Below, in pieces: positions 56,201 through 63,908 of a DNA stretch of 64,000 nucleotides (position 1 is the stretch's first letter; every line of letters begins with the position of its first letter). Source of the DNA: Flavobacteriales bacterium UBA7468 (GTDB lineage Bacteria; Bacteroidota; Bacteroidia; Flavobacteriales_D; Crocinitomicaceae). Where the stretch lies: assembly GCA_002478565.1 (NCBI GenBank), contig DLPC01000019.1:35154-99153 (forward strand). Reading direction: 5' to 3'. Position numbers and translations under genes: made by a program. Below the pieces are notes generated by a model. The model had not been told where the DNA came from. It did not search any database and worked only from the letters and a program-made list of their open reading frames with translations.

Positions 56201-56725
56201 CTCAAAGACTCAGAAGTAAAAGCTAAATGGGGGGAACCAGATTTTCAAATCAACTATGGTCTGCCATATAGAAAGAGGGTAGAGAGCTACATTAGAGAAA
56301 ATAGTAATCACCTCACTATATCTAAACTAAGAACTAATATTCCAATCTCTTCACTTGAACTTGAAGCCTTGGAGAATATGTTGTTTGATGGAAAGGATAG
56401 AGGTACTAAGGAAACTTATATTAGGGAATACGGCAACCAGCCACTAGGTAAATTTATCAGAAGTATTATTGGCCTTGATACAGGTGCGGCACAAAGAATA
56501 TTCTCTGACTTCTTAAGTGCAGGACATCTTTCAGCCAAACAAATTACTTTCATACAGAACATCATCAGCTTCTTAACTAAGAATGGCACAATAGAACCAG
56601 CAATGCTTTTTGATACACCACCATTTAGTAATTACAATGGTATTACAGGTGTGTTTGATGATGCTGAGACAACTAAAATAATTGCCTTGGTAAATTCAGT
56701 GAATGAAAATGCACAGGTGGGGTAA
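53282..56725 (+). CDS. hsdR: Type I restriction-modification system, restriction subunit R
   Basis: A 1147-residue motor-nuclease. N-terminal DUF4145/HEPN-like domain (1-115, with GNQAVHYGS), a coiled coil (about 145-205, very rich in E, Q and K), the PD-(D/E)xK nuclease (D265, E281, K283 in GFVDYVLWDD...ALIEAKRAS), then SF2 helicase: Walker A VMATGSGKT (402-410), DEAH 503-506, motif VI IGRGTRLCED, and a C-terminal helical assembly domain. It cleaves DNA lacking the HsdMS methylation after translocation. The DUF4145 plus coiled-coil front is typical of one HsdR subgroup. Overlaps its neighbours on both sides. Confidence 0.97.
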   Translation: MSNFNFLQSEFSGLYSKLVKAEERVFIEPLSTASYCRIVLEECVHKIYDIELLDKPFNQELVNLLQDEQMQSIIPYQLKEGLTYVRKTGNQAVHYGSRISSREALISLKYLFQFVKWFGLTYSSGIIEVPRQFDESILPKVGEFQRKQQLIQEEHQKVQEELLKQIQKLQAEKDEALRKVQEDEATYAHYQKEIQEAQEILSKQKESRQIKVATEFTEAETRKHLIDIDLKEAGWNQLREGRELEFPVVGMPKNADNPNGNGFVDYVLWDDETGVPLALIEAKRASKDLEIGRTQAKLYADCLESMYQVRPIIFYSNGYETKIWEDKLYAAPRRIHGFYTKEELRWLHHKSATVKDLRLAQVNVEIAGRPYQKLAIQSIAESFVTTGSSGNIVGNKRKALLVMATGSGKTRTAAALVDVLLKNNWVKRVLFLADRNALVRQAKNNFSEYLPDLSSVDLTQDKEKLDTRLVFSTYPTMMNKIDNLKLDDERFYGVGHFDLIIVDEAHRSIYNRYKAIFEYFDAMVVGLTATPKHAIDHNTFELFGCSNDDPTFLYELGEAVEQKHLVPYKNINISTDFLEQGIKYSKLTEEQKKRFEETFEDKITGYIPEVINKNALNKWLFNKDTVLKVLRTLMEHGLKIEGGDKIGRTIIFAANQEHAKYIVDCFTSEYPQYPPGFIAMIHNEVSHAQSLIDSFCDKFKENMPQIAVSVDMMDTGIDAIRVLNLVFFKSVRSYAKFWQMIGRGTRLCEDVFGVQQPKEYFLIIDAGGNFEFFEENTKGIDGLVAKPVTQQIYESRVELSILLKEEATEESISLANKLLDKLHADICSLDRNRRQVKMVLKTVDEFSARTRWDKLDSFDVNAIEEHISELMVPEKVNELARRFDLMMLKMQIATLLLSSNRKQFESSLIDIAEGLSKKYTIPAVVRSKALIESMRNPQFYKGVSQAKLEEIREEIRELVQYLDTSNRPNVYTNLKDSEVKAKWGEPDFQINYGLPYRKRVESYIRENSNHLTISKLRTNIPISSLELEALENMLFDGKDRGTKETYIREYGNQPLGKFIRSIIGLDTGAAQRIFSDFLSAGHLSAKQITFIQNIISFLTKNGTIEPAMLFDTPPFSNYNGITGVFDDAETTKIIALVNSVNENAQVG

Positions 56726-58821
56726 TGATAGACAAAGAGAAAATATTAGCTAATTCCTCTAATGAAAGTGGAGGTATTGACTATATCCTTAAAAATGGCT
56801 CTAAACTTAGTGATGTTATTGATTTTTTGCCCAATGGCATAATAAACAAAGGTGTAACAGGGATTGGTGCAACTACCCTAGAAATCAAATGTCTGAGGCA
56901 TTCAATAATTGTTCAACCCTTGAAGGTAACAGCTCAATCCAAAGCAAAAAAACACGAAGAGCTTATTTTCTTTGATGCATCTACAACTAACAAAGAACTT
57001 CACAAACAACTACAAAGAAGTTTGGATAATCAAGACTTACCTTTTAAGAAAATAATTCTTGTCATTGATAACTTAAGCAAGCTAGTAAAGGAGTTAGGGA
57101 ATCAAATTTATGAGTATTTCATTTTATTTGATGAAATAGATTTTATGCAAGGGAGTAGTACCTATCGTAGTGCCATAGAGGAAGGTGTGGACATTGCTAA
57201 AAAACATGGGAATTTTGCTTTTATTACTGCAACCTATCTAGCACATTCAGATCCAGAATTAAAAAATGTCCCGAAGTCTAGTTTTAAATATGAGGATATT
57301 GAATTATTTAATCTTGATGTAATTTACCCCTATAGTTCAAAAGAAGCCAGAGCAAAATATCACGTAACTATTAATAGGCTTTTTAGCTACCTGTGTAATG
57401 CGATTCCTCAGTCAGAAATTAAATTTCTTGTTGCCATTAATTCAGTGAATGCAATTGAAAAAATTGCCAATGCACTTGTAAATAATGAGATAGTTGAAAA
57501 GGATGAAATCTCAATAAATATTTCCCAAGGTCTTGCTGAAAATCTTCAATTAGTTAAAAAATTTTCTGGTAAGTATATATCAGATGACAAACTGCCTTGT
57601 AGAATTAACTTTATCACTTCTGCTTATTTCAATGGTTATGATATAATAGAAGATGTACCGTATGAATTATTACTAGTAAGTTCTCCAGTTAAGGAAGGAT
57701 TGTTATTAACCCCACATGAAATTTTACAAATACATGGCAGAAACAGGGTGAAAAATGGAATATCCAAGACAACTCTTTTCATGCATGATATTAAAAAGTC
57801 AGAATTAGATGTAGAGGTATTTGCAGATCATGATTTAGAGGGATGGCTAGAGTTTGCTCAATCACAATTAAATGGAGCTAAATGTGAGTATGAGCACCAA
57901 GCTAAGTATTTGAGTAAAATGAAAAATCAAGGTCAAGCCTTGCAGAGACTTTTTGAATCAAGCTTTGAAGAAAGGACAAAGCAGCAATATTATTTTCCAA
58001 GAAAAAGAAACTTAAATGCTCTGGAATCTGAATTGGGTCTAGCTCCATTAAAACTTGTACCAGACATTTCTTATTTTAAAATAGATTACTGGCTTCATTA
58101 CTATAATGCTTTAGCATCATCTGCAATACTAGAAGAATGGGACTTTGCAGATACTTCAGCTGGAGAAGATTTTACGCTATTTTTTAGTAAAGATTTGAGT
58201 TATATTCATAAAATATTACTAGAATACAATATCCTTGCAACTAAGGCACATGTTGATTTTCCCTATCTTAAAATAGAAAGTGAAAAGAAAAAATTCCCTG
58301 AATCTCTAGAAACAGCAATTAAACAGCTTAAAGAATATAAATTCAGTGACAGAGAAATTAAATTCTCTGGCTTAGCAAATAAAATTCACCAAGTTTATAA
58401 ACTAGGGATTTTGCAGTATACCCAATCTAGTCTTCTTGAATGCATAAGCAATATCAAATCTGTTCAAGAATTAAATACTCTTTCCAATTTTTTAAAAATT
58501 CATTCCTACAAGAAACACAATCTATTTGTTTTAGCTTTAGAAGAGAATGGATTAAAGGAGGGTGTGTCATATTCCACAGGACAATTGAGTGATATTATCA
58601 TTCAAACCTTTCTTACTCTTAATAGACCTGCAAGACGTGGTCAAGAATTAACACCTCAAAAAATAAAATGCATACTTGGGGCTTGTTATTCATTTGAACA
58701 ATCTTCCAAAAGTGTAAAAAAGAAGGGGCAGAAAAATAACATCCTCAAGGCTTACAATCCATTTCCCAATTTGGTGAAAAAGAAAAAAGCAATTTATATA
58801 GAAGAAGCAATTTATTTATAA
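56725..58821 (+). CDS. SF2-helicase-like protein with altered Walker A, unknown function
   Basis: A 698-residue protein starting on the A of the hsdR stop (TAATG). Its N-terminal half shows helicase-like landmarks: TGIGATT (45-51) where TGxGKT is expected, DEID (136-139) as motif II, FITAT (166-170) as motif III, and a later FITSAYFNGYDI and QIHGRNR (335-341) resembling motifs V and VI. The lysine that binds ATP phosphates is replaced by alanine, so ATP use is doubtful or altered. The C-terminal 300 residues have no recognised domain; the protein ends very basic (KKKGQKNN, KKKKA). Similar GxGAT proteins seem to occur on Bacteroides mobile elements, but I cannot name the family. Confidence 0.75.
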   Translation: MIDKEKILANSSNESGGIDYILKNGSKLSDVIDFLPNGIINKGVTGIGATTLEIKCLRHSIIVQPLKVTAQSKAKKHEELIFFDASTTNKELHKQLQRSLDNQDLPFKKIILVIDNLSKLVKELGNQIYEYFILFDEIDFMQGSSTYRSAIEEGVDIAKKHGNFAFITATYLAHSDPELKNVPKSSFKYEDIELFNLDVIYPYSSKEARAKYHVTINRLFSYLCNAIPQSEIKFLVAINSVNAIEKIANALVNNEIVEKDEISINISQGLAENLQLVKKFSGKYISDDKLPCRINFITSAYFNGYDIIEDVPYELLLVSSPVKEGLLLTPHEILQIHGRNRVKNGISKTTLFMHDIKKSELDVEVFADHDLEGWLEFAQSQLNGAKCEYEHQAKYLSKMKNQGQALQRLFESSFEERTKQQYYFPRKRNLNALESELGLAPLKLVPDISYFKIDYWLHYYNALASSAILEEWDFADTSAGEDFTLFFSKDLSYIHKILLEYNILATKAHVDFPYLKIESEKKKFPESLETAIKQLKEYKFSDREIKFSGLANKIHQVYKLGILQYTQSSLLECISNIKSVQELNTLSNFLKIHSYKKHNLFVLALEENGLKEGVSYSTGQLSDIIIQTFLTLNRPARRGQELTPQKIKCILGACYSFEQSSKSVKKKGQKNNILKAYNPFPNLVKKKKAIYIEEAIYL

Positions 58822-58881
58822 TACAAGTTTTTTCTTCTTTTAAGTCATAACACTTTGATAATCAAAATTATAAATTATTAT

Positions 58882-58908
58882 AAAAGGGGCTCTTTACACC
58901 CCTTTTTT
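58882..58908. terminator. Terminator at the end of the RM operon
   Basis: AAAAGGGG (58882-58889) and CCCCTTTT (58899-58906) form an 8-bp stem with a 9-base loop and end in a T run. The symmetrical A/T flanks allow use for both the plus-strand RM operon and the convergent DUF3871 gene. Confidence 0.92.
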
Positions 58909-58922
58909 AAAGTAGCATACTA

Positions 58923-59918
58923 TCATTCTAAAAACCAAGATTGTTTCTCTCCCTTTTTATGGGCTAGAATTTCCTGCATGAAGTGCTGCGCATTTACCGC
59001 TCTATCAACAAATTGATCTATATAAGTACTCTTATTGGCACCAGTGAACAAATTGTACATTTTCCATAGGTCAATGTCTTTACCTGTCATCTTGAAGGAT
59101 GAATCAGTATACAGCTCTCTTGCTACAATACCAATCTGATTGTCTCCAAACTGAAGCTGAAACTTGTCTTTGGAAAGCTCTTCAGGTAAATGACGCAGTA
59201 GTCTTGCCTTACCAATAATTTGTGCTACTTCAGTTTCATTGATACTGAATTTACCCAACCCATCCATAAATTGAATATGTCTTTTCATGTCATATTGATG
59301 TAGTAGCCTAAGCACAGTTATCTTAAGGTCATGTAGATTGGTCACTGATTGACTCAGTTTGATGCCATCTGTAGAAATACACAGATTAGTACAAACCTTG
59401 TTCTGGAAGCCAATAAACAACTGGAAGTGCTGTTCACCACTGGGTCTTTTGCCATACAGATTATCTTTGGAGAAGGCTTTTACTCCTCCAATTACAAGGC
59501 TCAGGTGATTCCCATTGACACTCTCAAAGATGCTTGGTATTTCTATGCAGAACATCATCCTCTCATAGTATAGGGTAGATTCCCATGGTTCCAATTCAGA
59601 AGCTCTTTTATATCTTGCTTCAGGAATTCTACCTTTAATAGGATGAGAAACACGGATACTTGGCAAGAGGACATCTTCATTAGCAAACCAATTCTGAACT
59701 TCAGTCCCAACAGTCTCAATGAACTCATGGTGAGAAATAAGTGGCTCATTAGTAGCAGAGAAAACAGGGATGATGTGCTCATCCCTTAATTCCTCAAATC
59801 TAATTTTCTCTGTGTTAGCTTCAATAAATGAGCTTGCACTGGATTTATTCAAACCCACATTAACAGGGCTAAATCCAATAGTAGGAGTGAGGTGATTACT
59901 TTCCATGATAGTGCCCAT
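58923..59918 (-). CDS. DUF3871 family protein
   Basis: A 331-residue protein matching DUF3871 of Bacteroidota mobile elements: EELRDEHIIPVFSATNEPLISHHEFIE near the N-terminus, PSIRVSHPIKGRIPEARYKR, LSLVIGGVKAFSKDNLYG, and the C-terminal WKMYNLFTGANKSTYIDQFVDRAVNA. The function is unknown; its partner here is a RecA-like ATPase, and the pair may be part of the element's DNA metabolism. The start is MGTIMESNH at 59918 (MESNH at 59906 is an equal alternative); both overlap the ATPase stop. Confidence 0.88.
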   Translation of the reverse strand: MGTIMESNHLTPTIGFSPVNVGLNKSSASSFIEANTEKIRFEELRDEHIIPVFSATNEPLISHHEFIETVGTEVQNWFANEDVLLPSIRVSHPIKGRIPEARYKRASELEPWESTLYYERMMFCIEIPSIFESVNGNHLSLVIGGVKAFSKDNLYGKRPSGEQHFQLFIGFQNKVCTNLCISTDGIKLSQSVTNLHDLKITVLRLLHQYDMKRHIQFMDGLGKFSINETEVAQIIGKARLLRHLPEELSKDKFQLQFGDNQIGIVARELYTDSSFKMTGKDIDLWKMYNLFTGANKSTYIDQFVDRAVNAQHFMQEILAHKKGEKQSWFLE

Positions 59919-60762
59919 TTTGTTGATATTTATACTGCTGTACCATCAAAAGGTCTTCCATCTTTGTGCTCACTTCTTCTCTGAGTGCATCTCTTACATC
60001 AGGCTTGTCTGCCAATAATGATTCCAGTTCATCAATAGAATTGCAATCTTGAATTTTTGCCTGCTCAGACTTTTCTTGAACATCTCCCAATGAACACCAA
60101 GAAGCAATTTGAGCTCCTATAGCTTCAGTAATTCTCAGTTCAGGCTGATTCACAAACATGCCAGTTCTGTCTTTAGTTACATTAGCCACATAGTTGCGGT
60201 TGAGTTCAAATGCCACAGTAAATTCATACTCAGAATCTTCTCTAGCAATAGCTTTAAGTCCAACTTTCTCAGGAACACTTTTGCCATTCACTTGCTGAAT
60301 CACATAATCTGTTTTGCTTCTAAATGTGGCAATGATATGCACTGGAGCTTTAACAATTGTGTTAATCAAGGCATTGTGTCTAGGAGTTAATTTACTCCAG
60401 TTTGCAAAGGAATTACCCACCATACTGCTGTGGATATCCAAAATTCCACCTGTCCCGAACCACTCATGAGAAAGGGAGTCAATAATTATACACTTAAAGC
60501 CTTCTTTTACCGCAGTATCTAAAGCTTGAATAAACATTTCTGGTGTATAAGGTGCTTCCATGGAAAAAACTGAAAAGTCACCCATGTGTGCATAGAGATG
60601 GCTGCTACCATTCTCTGTGTCAATTACAGCAACTTGATCTAGGCTACCCGCCAAACCTTTTGCCAACTTTAATGCTCCTATAGTCTTACCTGAACCACTT
60701 GGGCCTTGTAAGGAAAGCTTCATTGAGCATTGCTTCCTGTTTGCTTTAACAAACTTCTTCAT
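59896..60762 (-). CDS. Phage-type RecA-like ATPase (AAA_24/Sak4-like)
   Basis: A 288-residue P-loop ATPase. Walker A GPSGSGKT lies near residue 20-27 and Walker B CIIIDSLSHEW near 95; a long LAKGLAGSLDQVAVIDTENGS follows the P-loop. The layout fits the AAA_24 family, which includes phage single-strand-annealing/recombinase-like Sak4 proteins. The ATG at 60762 (MKKFVKANRKQ) was chosen over a longer frame that adds a hydrophobic leader. It overlaps the DUF3871 gene and has the shared regulatory motif upstream. Confidence 0.85.
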   Translation of the reverse strand: MKKFVKANRKQCSMKLSLQGPSGSGKTIGALKLAKGLAGSLDQVAVIDTENGSSHLYAHMGDFSVFSMEAPYTPEMFIQALDTAVKEGFKCIIIDSLSHEWFGTGGILDIHSSMVGNSFANWSKLTPRHNALINTIVKAPVHIIATFRSKTDYVIQQVNGKSVPEKVGLKAIAREDSEYEFTVAFELNRNYVANVTKDRTGMFVNQPELRITEAIGAQIASWCSLGDVQEKSEQAKIQDCNSIDELESLLADKPDVRDALREEVSTKMEDLLMVQQYKYQQNGHYHGK

Positions 60763-60798
60763 AATAAATAATTTAAGGATTAATAAAAAATATATCCT

Positions 60799-60861
60799 AA
60801 GTAGAAAGAAGTTGTTCAAAGGCCGCTGCTTAAGCAGCTAAGAGAGTAGTTTAGCTATATA
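60799..60861 (-). promoter_or_regulatory. Regulatory region of the ATPase-DUF3871 unit: shared motif plus 14-bp palindrome
   Basis: TAGTTTAGCTATATA (60847-60861) is identical to 49495-49509 upstream of the radC-like gene. A perfect palindrome GCTGCTTAAGCAGC (60825-60838) lies between it and AAGTAGAAAGAAGTTGTT (60799-60816). The 286-bp gap from 60763 to 61048 holds no gene; this is its only structure, the rest being AT-rich. Confidence 0.6.
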
Positions 60862-61048
60862 ATATGTATATATCTAGATGAAGCTCACAAAAGATGTTTA
60901 GAATATTAATGGACACAAAACAGTAAGTGAAGCTACCAGAGATTCATTAAGCATCAAATAAACCAATAGGGGGTAGAAAGATGTTTTGATTGGGTAGGGG
61001 ATGTTTAACTTGGGATTCTAGTCAACGTAAAACAAAAAGAATTATAAA

Positions 61049-61624
61049 TTATTTTAGACTTCTGTAGTAAAAATAAGTTGGGATTACTATTATCAAGAGA
61101 GCTCCAATTCCTCCTAGATAACTCAACCAACCATTATTTTTTTGTTCAAATGAAGATGTAATCTCACTTACACCATCATTCTCACTTACTCCATCATTAT
61201 TTTTTGGGTCAGAAGTTTGTTCAGTGTCAAAAGAGTGAATTTTGGCAAATTCATTTTTATCCTGATTATCTTTAAAAATTTCATTTAAAGAATCTTCGAA
61301 AGCCTTCCCAAACTCTTCAGCTGACATATTTTTAAAAGTCTTTCCTTGATTTATTTTTTGATTGCTATTGCCTTTGGAACCTTGTTCTGGCATATGAACA
61401 TCCGGAAAATTAATGCTCTTAGTGTTAGGAGATTTGTCCACCCATTCTTGCTCCATTGGTATTTCAGAAGGGTTTCTGTTCATACTTCCATAAGGAGTAC
61501 CTAATGGGTCAAGAGAATTAAATCCATCTTGGGCATAAATATTACTGTAATTATGTATGGTAATTAAAACCAAAATATTTAAAAAAAGGATTTCAAAACT
61601 TATATTCCTAATATTATAATTCAT
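61049..61624 (-). CDS. Hypothetical protein with N-terminal signal and C-terminal membrane helix
   Basis: A 191-residue protein: a long N-terminal hydrophobic signal (FEILFLNILVLITIHNYSNIYAQ), an extended acidic/Asn-rich middle (LDPLGTPYGSMNRNPSEIPM, VSENDGVSEITSSFEQKNNG with a NDGVSE repeat) and a C-terminal membrane helix (YLGGIGALLIIVIPTYFYY). No family recognised; membrane-anchored with a periplasmic or surface-exposed disordered middle. It is the first gene of a minus-strand row of envelope proteins in the element. Confidence 0.65.
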   Translation of the reverse strand: MNYNIRNISFEILFLNILVLITIHNYSNIYAQDGFNSLDPLGTPYGSMNRNPSEIPMEQEWVDKSPNTKSINFPDVHMPEQGSKGNSNQKINQGKTFKNMSAEEFGKAFEDSLNEIFKDNQDKNEFAKIHSFDTEQTSDPKNNDGVSENDGVSEITSSFEQKNNGWLSYLGGIGALLIIVIPTYFYYRSLK

Positions 61625-61687
61625 TTAAAATCAATATTTAGACACTTAGAGGGATGTTGCTAGGTTGCAAATATCTCTCTGGTAGAT

Positions 61688-62371
61688 TTAGTTTTTGATG
61701 CATCTAATAGAAGCTCCTGCATTAAAAAAAACATTTTGAAAATGAGTCTCTGAATCAGTTTCATCTAAATCTAATATTGTTGCTGATAGGGAAATTGCTC
61801 CATTATATTTATTTACCTCCTCATTTAGAACATCAGTCCAGAAGGAAGTTCTTTCTGTATCAAATTCTCCATCACCTGTTCTGAAACCAATATTAAGAGC
61901 ATTGAACTTAGATAAATTGCTGCCAGGGGTTTTCCAAGTTAAATTAGATTTAAGCTTTTTACTTGCATTTTGCATTCCACCTAAAAAATCAATCATTTCT
62001 TGATATTCTTCAGTAGAAGGAACATGCCATCCGGTTGGGCATACATTTCTGTCATCAATAACTACATACCAGTTATACAAAGCCCCGTTTTTACTTTTAC
62101 TGTTATTCATATAACACATTACAGGCCATATCTCACTTAATGTTGAATCATTAAGAGCAAATACACTTACCTCTTGCCAATACCTATTAGAGGTAATTTG
62201 TGTTATAGGTTCTCCATTTGCAAAAACTTCTGTTCTTAGATTTTCAGCCATCCAAATTTGATTTCCAATCTTTACAACAGGATAAATATTTCCTCCTGCA
62301 TCTTTAACAGTTGTTTGTGATAAAAAACAGAACGCAACCCCAATAAAAATAAGTAATAGTAATTTCTTCAT
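61688..62371 (-). CDS. FISUMP-domain secreted protein
   Basis: A 227-residue protein with a signal peptide (MKKLLLLIFIGVAFCFLSQ) and a FISUMP domain (Fibrobacter succinogenes major paralogous domain): VKIGNQIWMAENLRTEVFANG, YNWYVVIDDRNVCPTGWHVPSTEEY, and the C-terminal FFNAGASIRCIKN. The CPTGWHVP motif is characteristic. FISUMP proteins are surface proteins of unknown function. It is co-linear with two further secreted-protein genes (1 and 5 bases apart). Confidence 0.9.
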   Translation of the reverse strand: MKKLLLLIFIGVAFCFLSQTTVKDAGGNIYPVVKIGNQIWMAENLRTEVFANGEPITQITSNRYWQEVSVFALNDSTLSEIWPVMCYMNNSKSKNGALYNWYVVIDDRNVCPTGWHVPSTEEYQEMIDFLGGMQNASKKLKSNLTWKTPGSNLSKFNALNIGFRTGDGEFDTERTSFWTDVLNEEVNKYNGAISLSATILDLDETDSETHFQNVFFNAGASIRCIKN

Positions 62372-62372
62372 A

Positions 62373-62885
62373 TCAGTAGCTAAAAAGTTTCAATACATCT
62401 TCTTCTGTATGATTTGAAACATCAAAATCATCACCTAAATAAGAATGAAAATGATAATAATTGTAGATTGTAAATGAGTGAATACTAGAGCTATACATTA
62501 AACACGAAACTCTTACAGATGATATCCTAGAGTTTTTAAGTTGATTTATTTCAGAAGCAGTTAGGTTATAAATCCCAGTAGATATACCATCATGTTGATC
62601 TTTAATCTGGGTATCTAAACATTTAATAACTCCACCATTTTCAAGGTAAATTATTACAGATCCTTTTAACGGATGATTTGTATCTACAGATACAACAAAA
62701 TAACCACCACTACCATTCTTTGCCACTGAAAGTGATGCGTTTCCAAATTCAGGGAACCCATTTTTAATTGTGCAGTTCCAATCCGACGTGCTTACATATC
62801 TTCTGGTATCTATGTATAGATAATTCTGAGCCTGGGAATATACACTTAAAGTGCATAAGAGGAAAAGTAAAATTGTTCTAGTCAT
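62373..62885 (-). CDS. Small secreted hypothetical protein
   Basis: A 170-residue protein with a signal peptide (MTRTILLFLLCTLSVYSQA) and a beta-rich body (YLYIDTRRYVSTSDWNCTIKNGFPEFG, SVIIYLENGGVIKCLDTQIKDQHDG). Two cysteines could form a disulfide. No family recognised. It lies 1 base from the FISUMP gene and 5 bases from the metallopeptidase gene, so the three probably form one transcript. Confidence 0.65.
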   Translation of the reverse strand: MTRTILLFLLCTLSVYSQAQNYLYIDTRRYVSTSDWNCTIKNGFPEFGNASLSVAKNGSGGYFVVSVDTNHPLKGSVIIYLENGGVIKCLDTQIKDQHDGISTGIYNLTASEINQLKNSRISSVRVSCLMYSSSIHSFTIYNYYHFHSYLGDDFDVSNHTEEDVLKLFSY

Positions 62886-62890
62886 GTTAA

Positions 62891-63883
62891 TTAGAATGAA
62901 ATACTATATGTTCTGATGGCAAAAATCCCAACCTGATTAATCTTAAATTCTCCCATATGATTTGGCTTAACTGTAAAACTATAAGGTGAATAGTATTTTA
63001 CCCTACCGGATTTTTTTACTTTACCAGGTATTACAACATATGTTCCTGGAGTAAGATTATTGAAAACACAATCATTTCCAGGACCTGCATAGCCAAGAGG
63101 TTGATAATAAAGATTATAAAACCCCATGACTTTTTGTGAAGACTTAAAAGTGTAGCTACCAGTAGGTTGGTTATAGTTTACATTATTGTACTCAGTTTTT
63201 GAATACTCTCTGATAATCCCAAATGGGTCACACGGATACAGAAGTTTTATGTAATCAACCCCACAGTTAAAGGCTTGCTGAAGATTGAAATTGTATTTTA
63301 CGGCTACCCTATAACCTTCTAAAAAAGCACATCTTCTTTCTTCAGGAGTACCATGATGTAAAATATTGTGGAATGGTAAAAAATCCCCGCGTTCAAAAAA
63401 CTCCTGTGAAAAAGCTGTTAATTTACCTTTTGGTATCATTCCGTTCCTACCAAGATAATATCCTGCCAAAAAATCAGCATGAAGTTCTATTTTCTTTCCC
63501 CCAGTCCACAAATTCATCAAGCCTACATGAAATTGTAGCGCATGGGCAAATTCATGGGCTAAAATTGCTTTAACACGTTCATTTCCATAAGAAAGTGTAC
63601 TAACTTCATTCAAGAAGTTATTATCAGTTACAATAGCATCTAATTCAGAATTGTAATGTGGGCCAAATTCATGATTTATCATGAATAGGTTTATATCTAA
63701 TTTAAAAAACTGTTCAAGGGCACTAAACTCTTGTATTATAATGTTTTTAGTCTCTGTTGCAAGTTGAATTCCCGTGTTTACTTCTGTTGAATTGAGACTA
63801 TATCTATTAGCATGAATACATTGGCCAAATGATATTTTAAAAATGCAGAGGGTAATAAATGTAGTGGAAATTTGCAACATCAT
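62891..63883 (-). CDS. Secreted HExxH metallopeptidase-like protein
   Basis: A 330-residue exported protein. HEFAH in AILAHEFAHALQFH supplies the zinc histidines and the catalytic glutamate; GGKKIELHADFLAGYYLG downstream carries the third ligand (the E of ELHAD), the pattern of neutral zinc metallopeptidases of the M48/YpfJ-like group. The C-terminal half (KSSQKVMGFYNLYYQPLG, GTYVVIPGKVKKSGRVKYYSP) is beta-rich and unlike those families. The start at 63883 (MMLQISTTFITLCIFKISFGQ) gives a signal peptide; the longer upstream frame does not improve it. Confidence 0.82.
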   Translation of the reverse strand: MMLQISTTFITLCIFKISFGQCIHANRYSLNSTEVNTGIQLATETKNIIIQEFSALEQFFKLDINLFMINHEFGPHYNSELDAIVTDNNFLNEVSTLSYGNERVKAILAHEFAHALQFHVGLMNLWTGGKKIELHADFLAGYYLGRNGMIPKGKLTAFSQEFFERGDFLPFHNILHHGTPEERRCAFLEGYRVAVKYNFNLQQAFNCGVDYIKLLYPCDPFGIIREYSKTEYNNVNYNQPTGSYTFKSSQKVMGFYNLYYQPLGYAGPGNDCVFNNLTPGTYVVIPGKVKKSGRVKYYSPYSFTVKPNHMGEFKINQVGIFAIRTYSISF

Positions 63884-63900
63884 ATTTATTAGGTTTAATA

Positions 63901-63908
63901 CAAATATA
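63901..63908 (-). promoter_or_regulatory. Candidate -7 element TATATTTG upstream of the metallopeptidase gene
   Basis: On the minus strand, TATATTTG (plus-strand CAAATATA) lies 17 bases before the ATG at 63883, a full TAnnTTTG match. No -33 TTTG at the usual spacing is seen. The remaining bases to 64000 contain only a weak inverted repeat (CCAACTT/AAGTTGG, 63952-63978). Confidence 0.4.
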
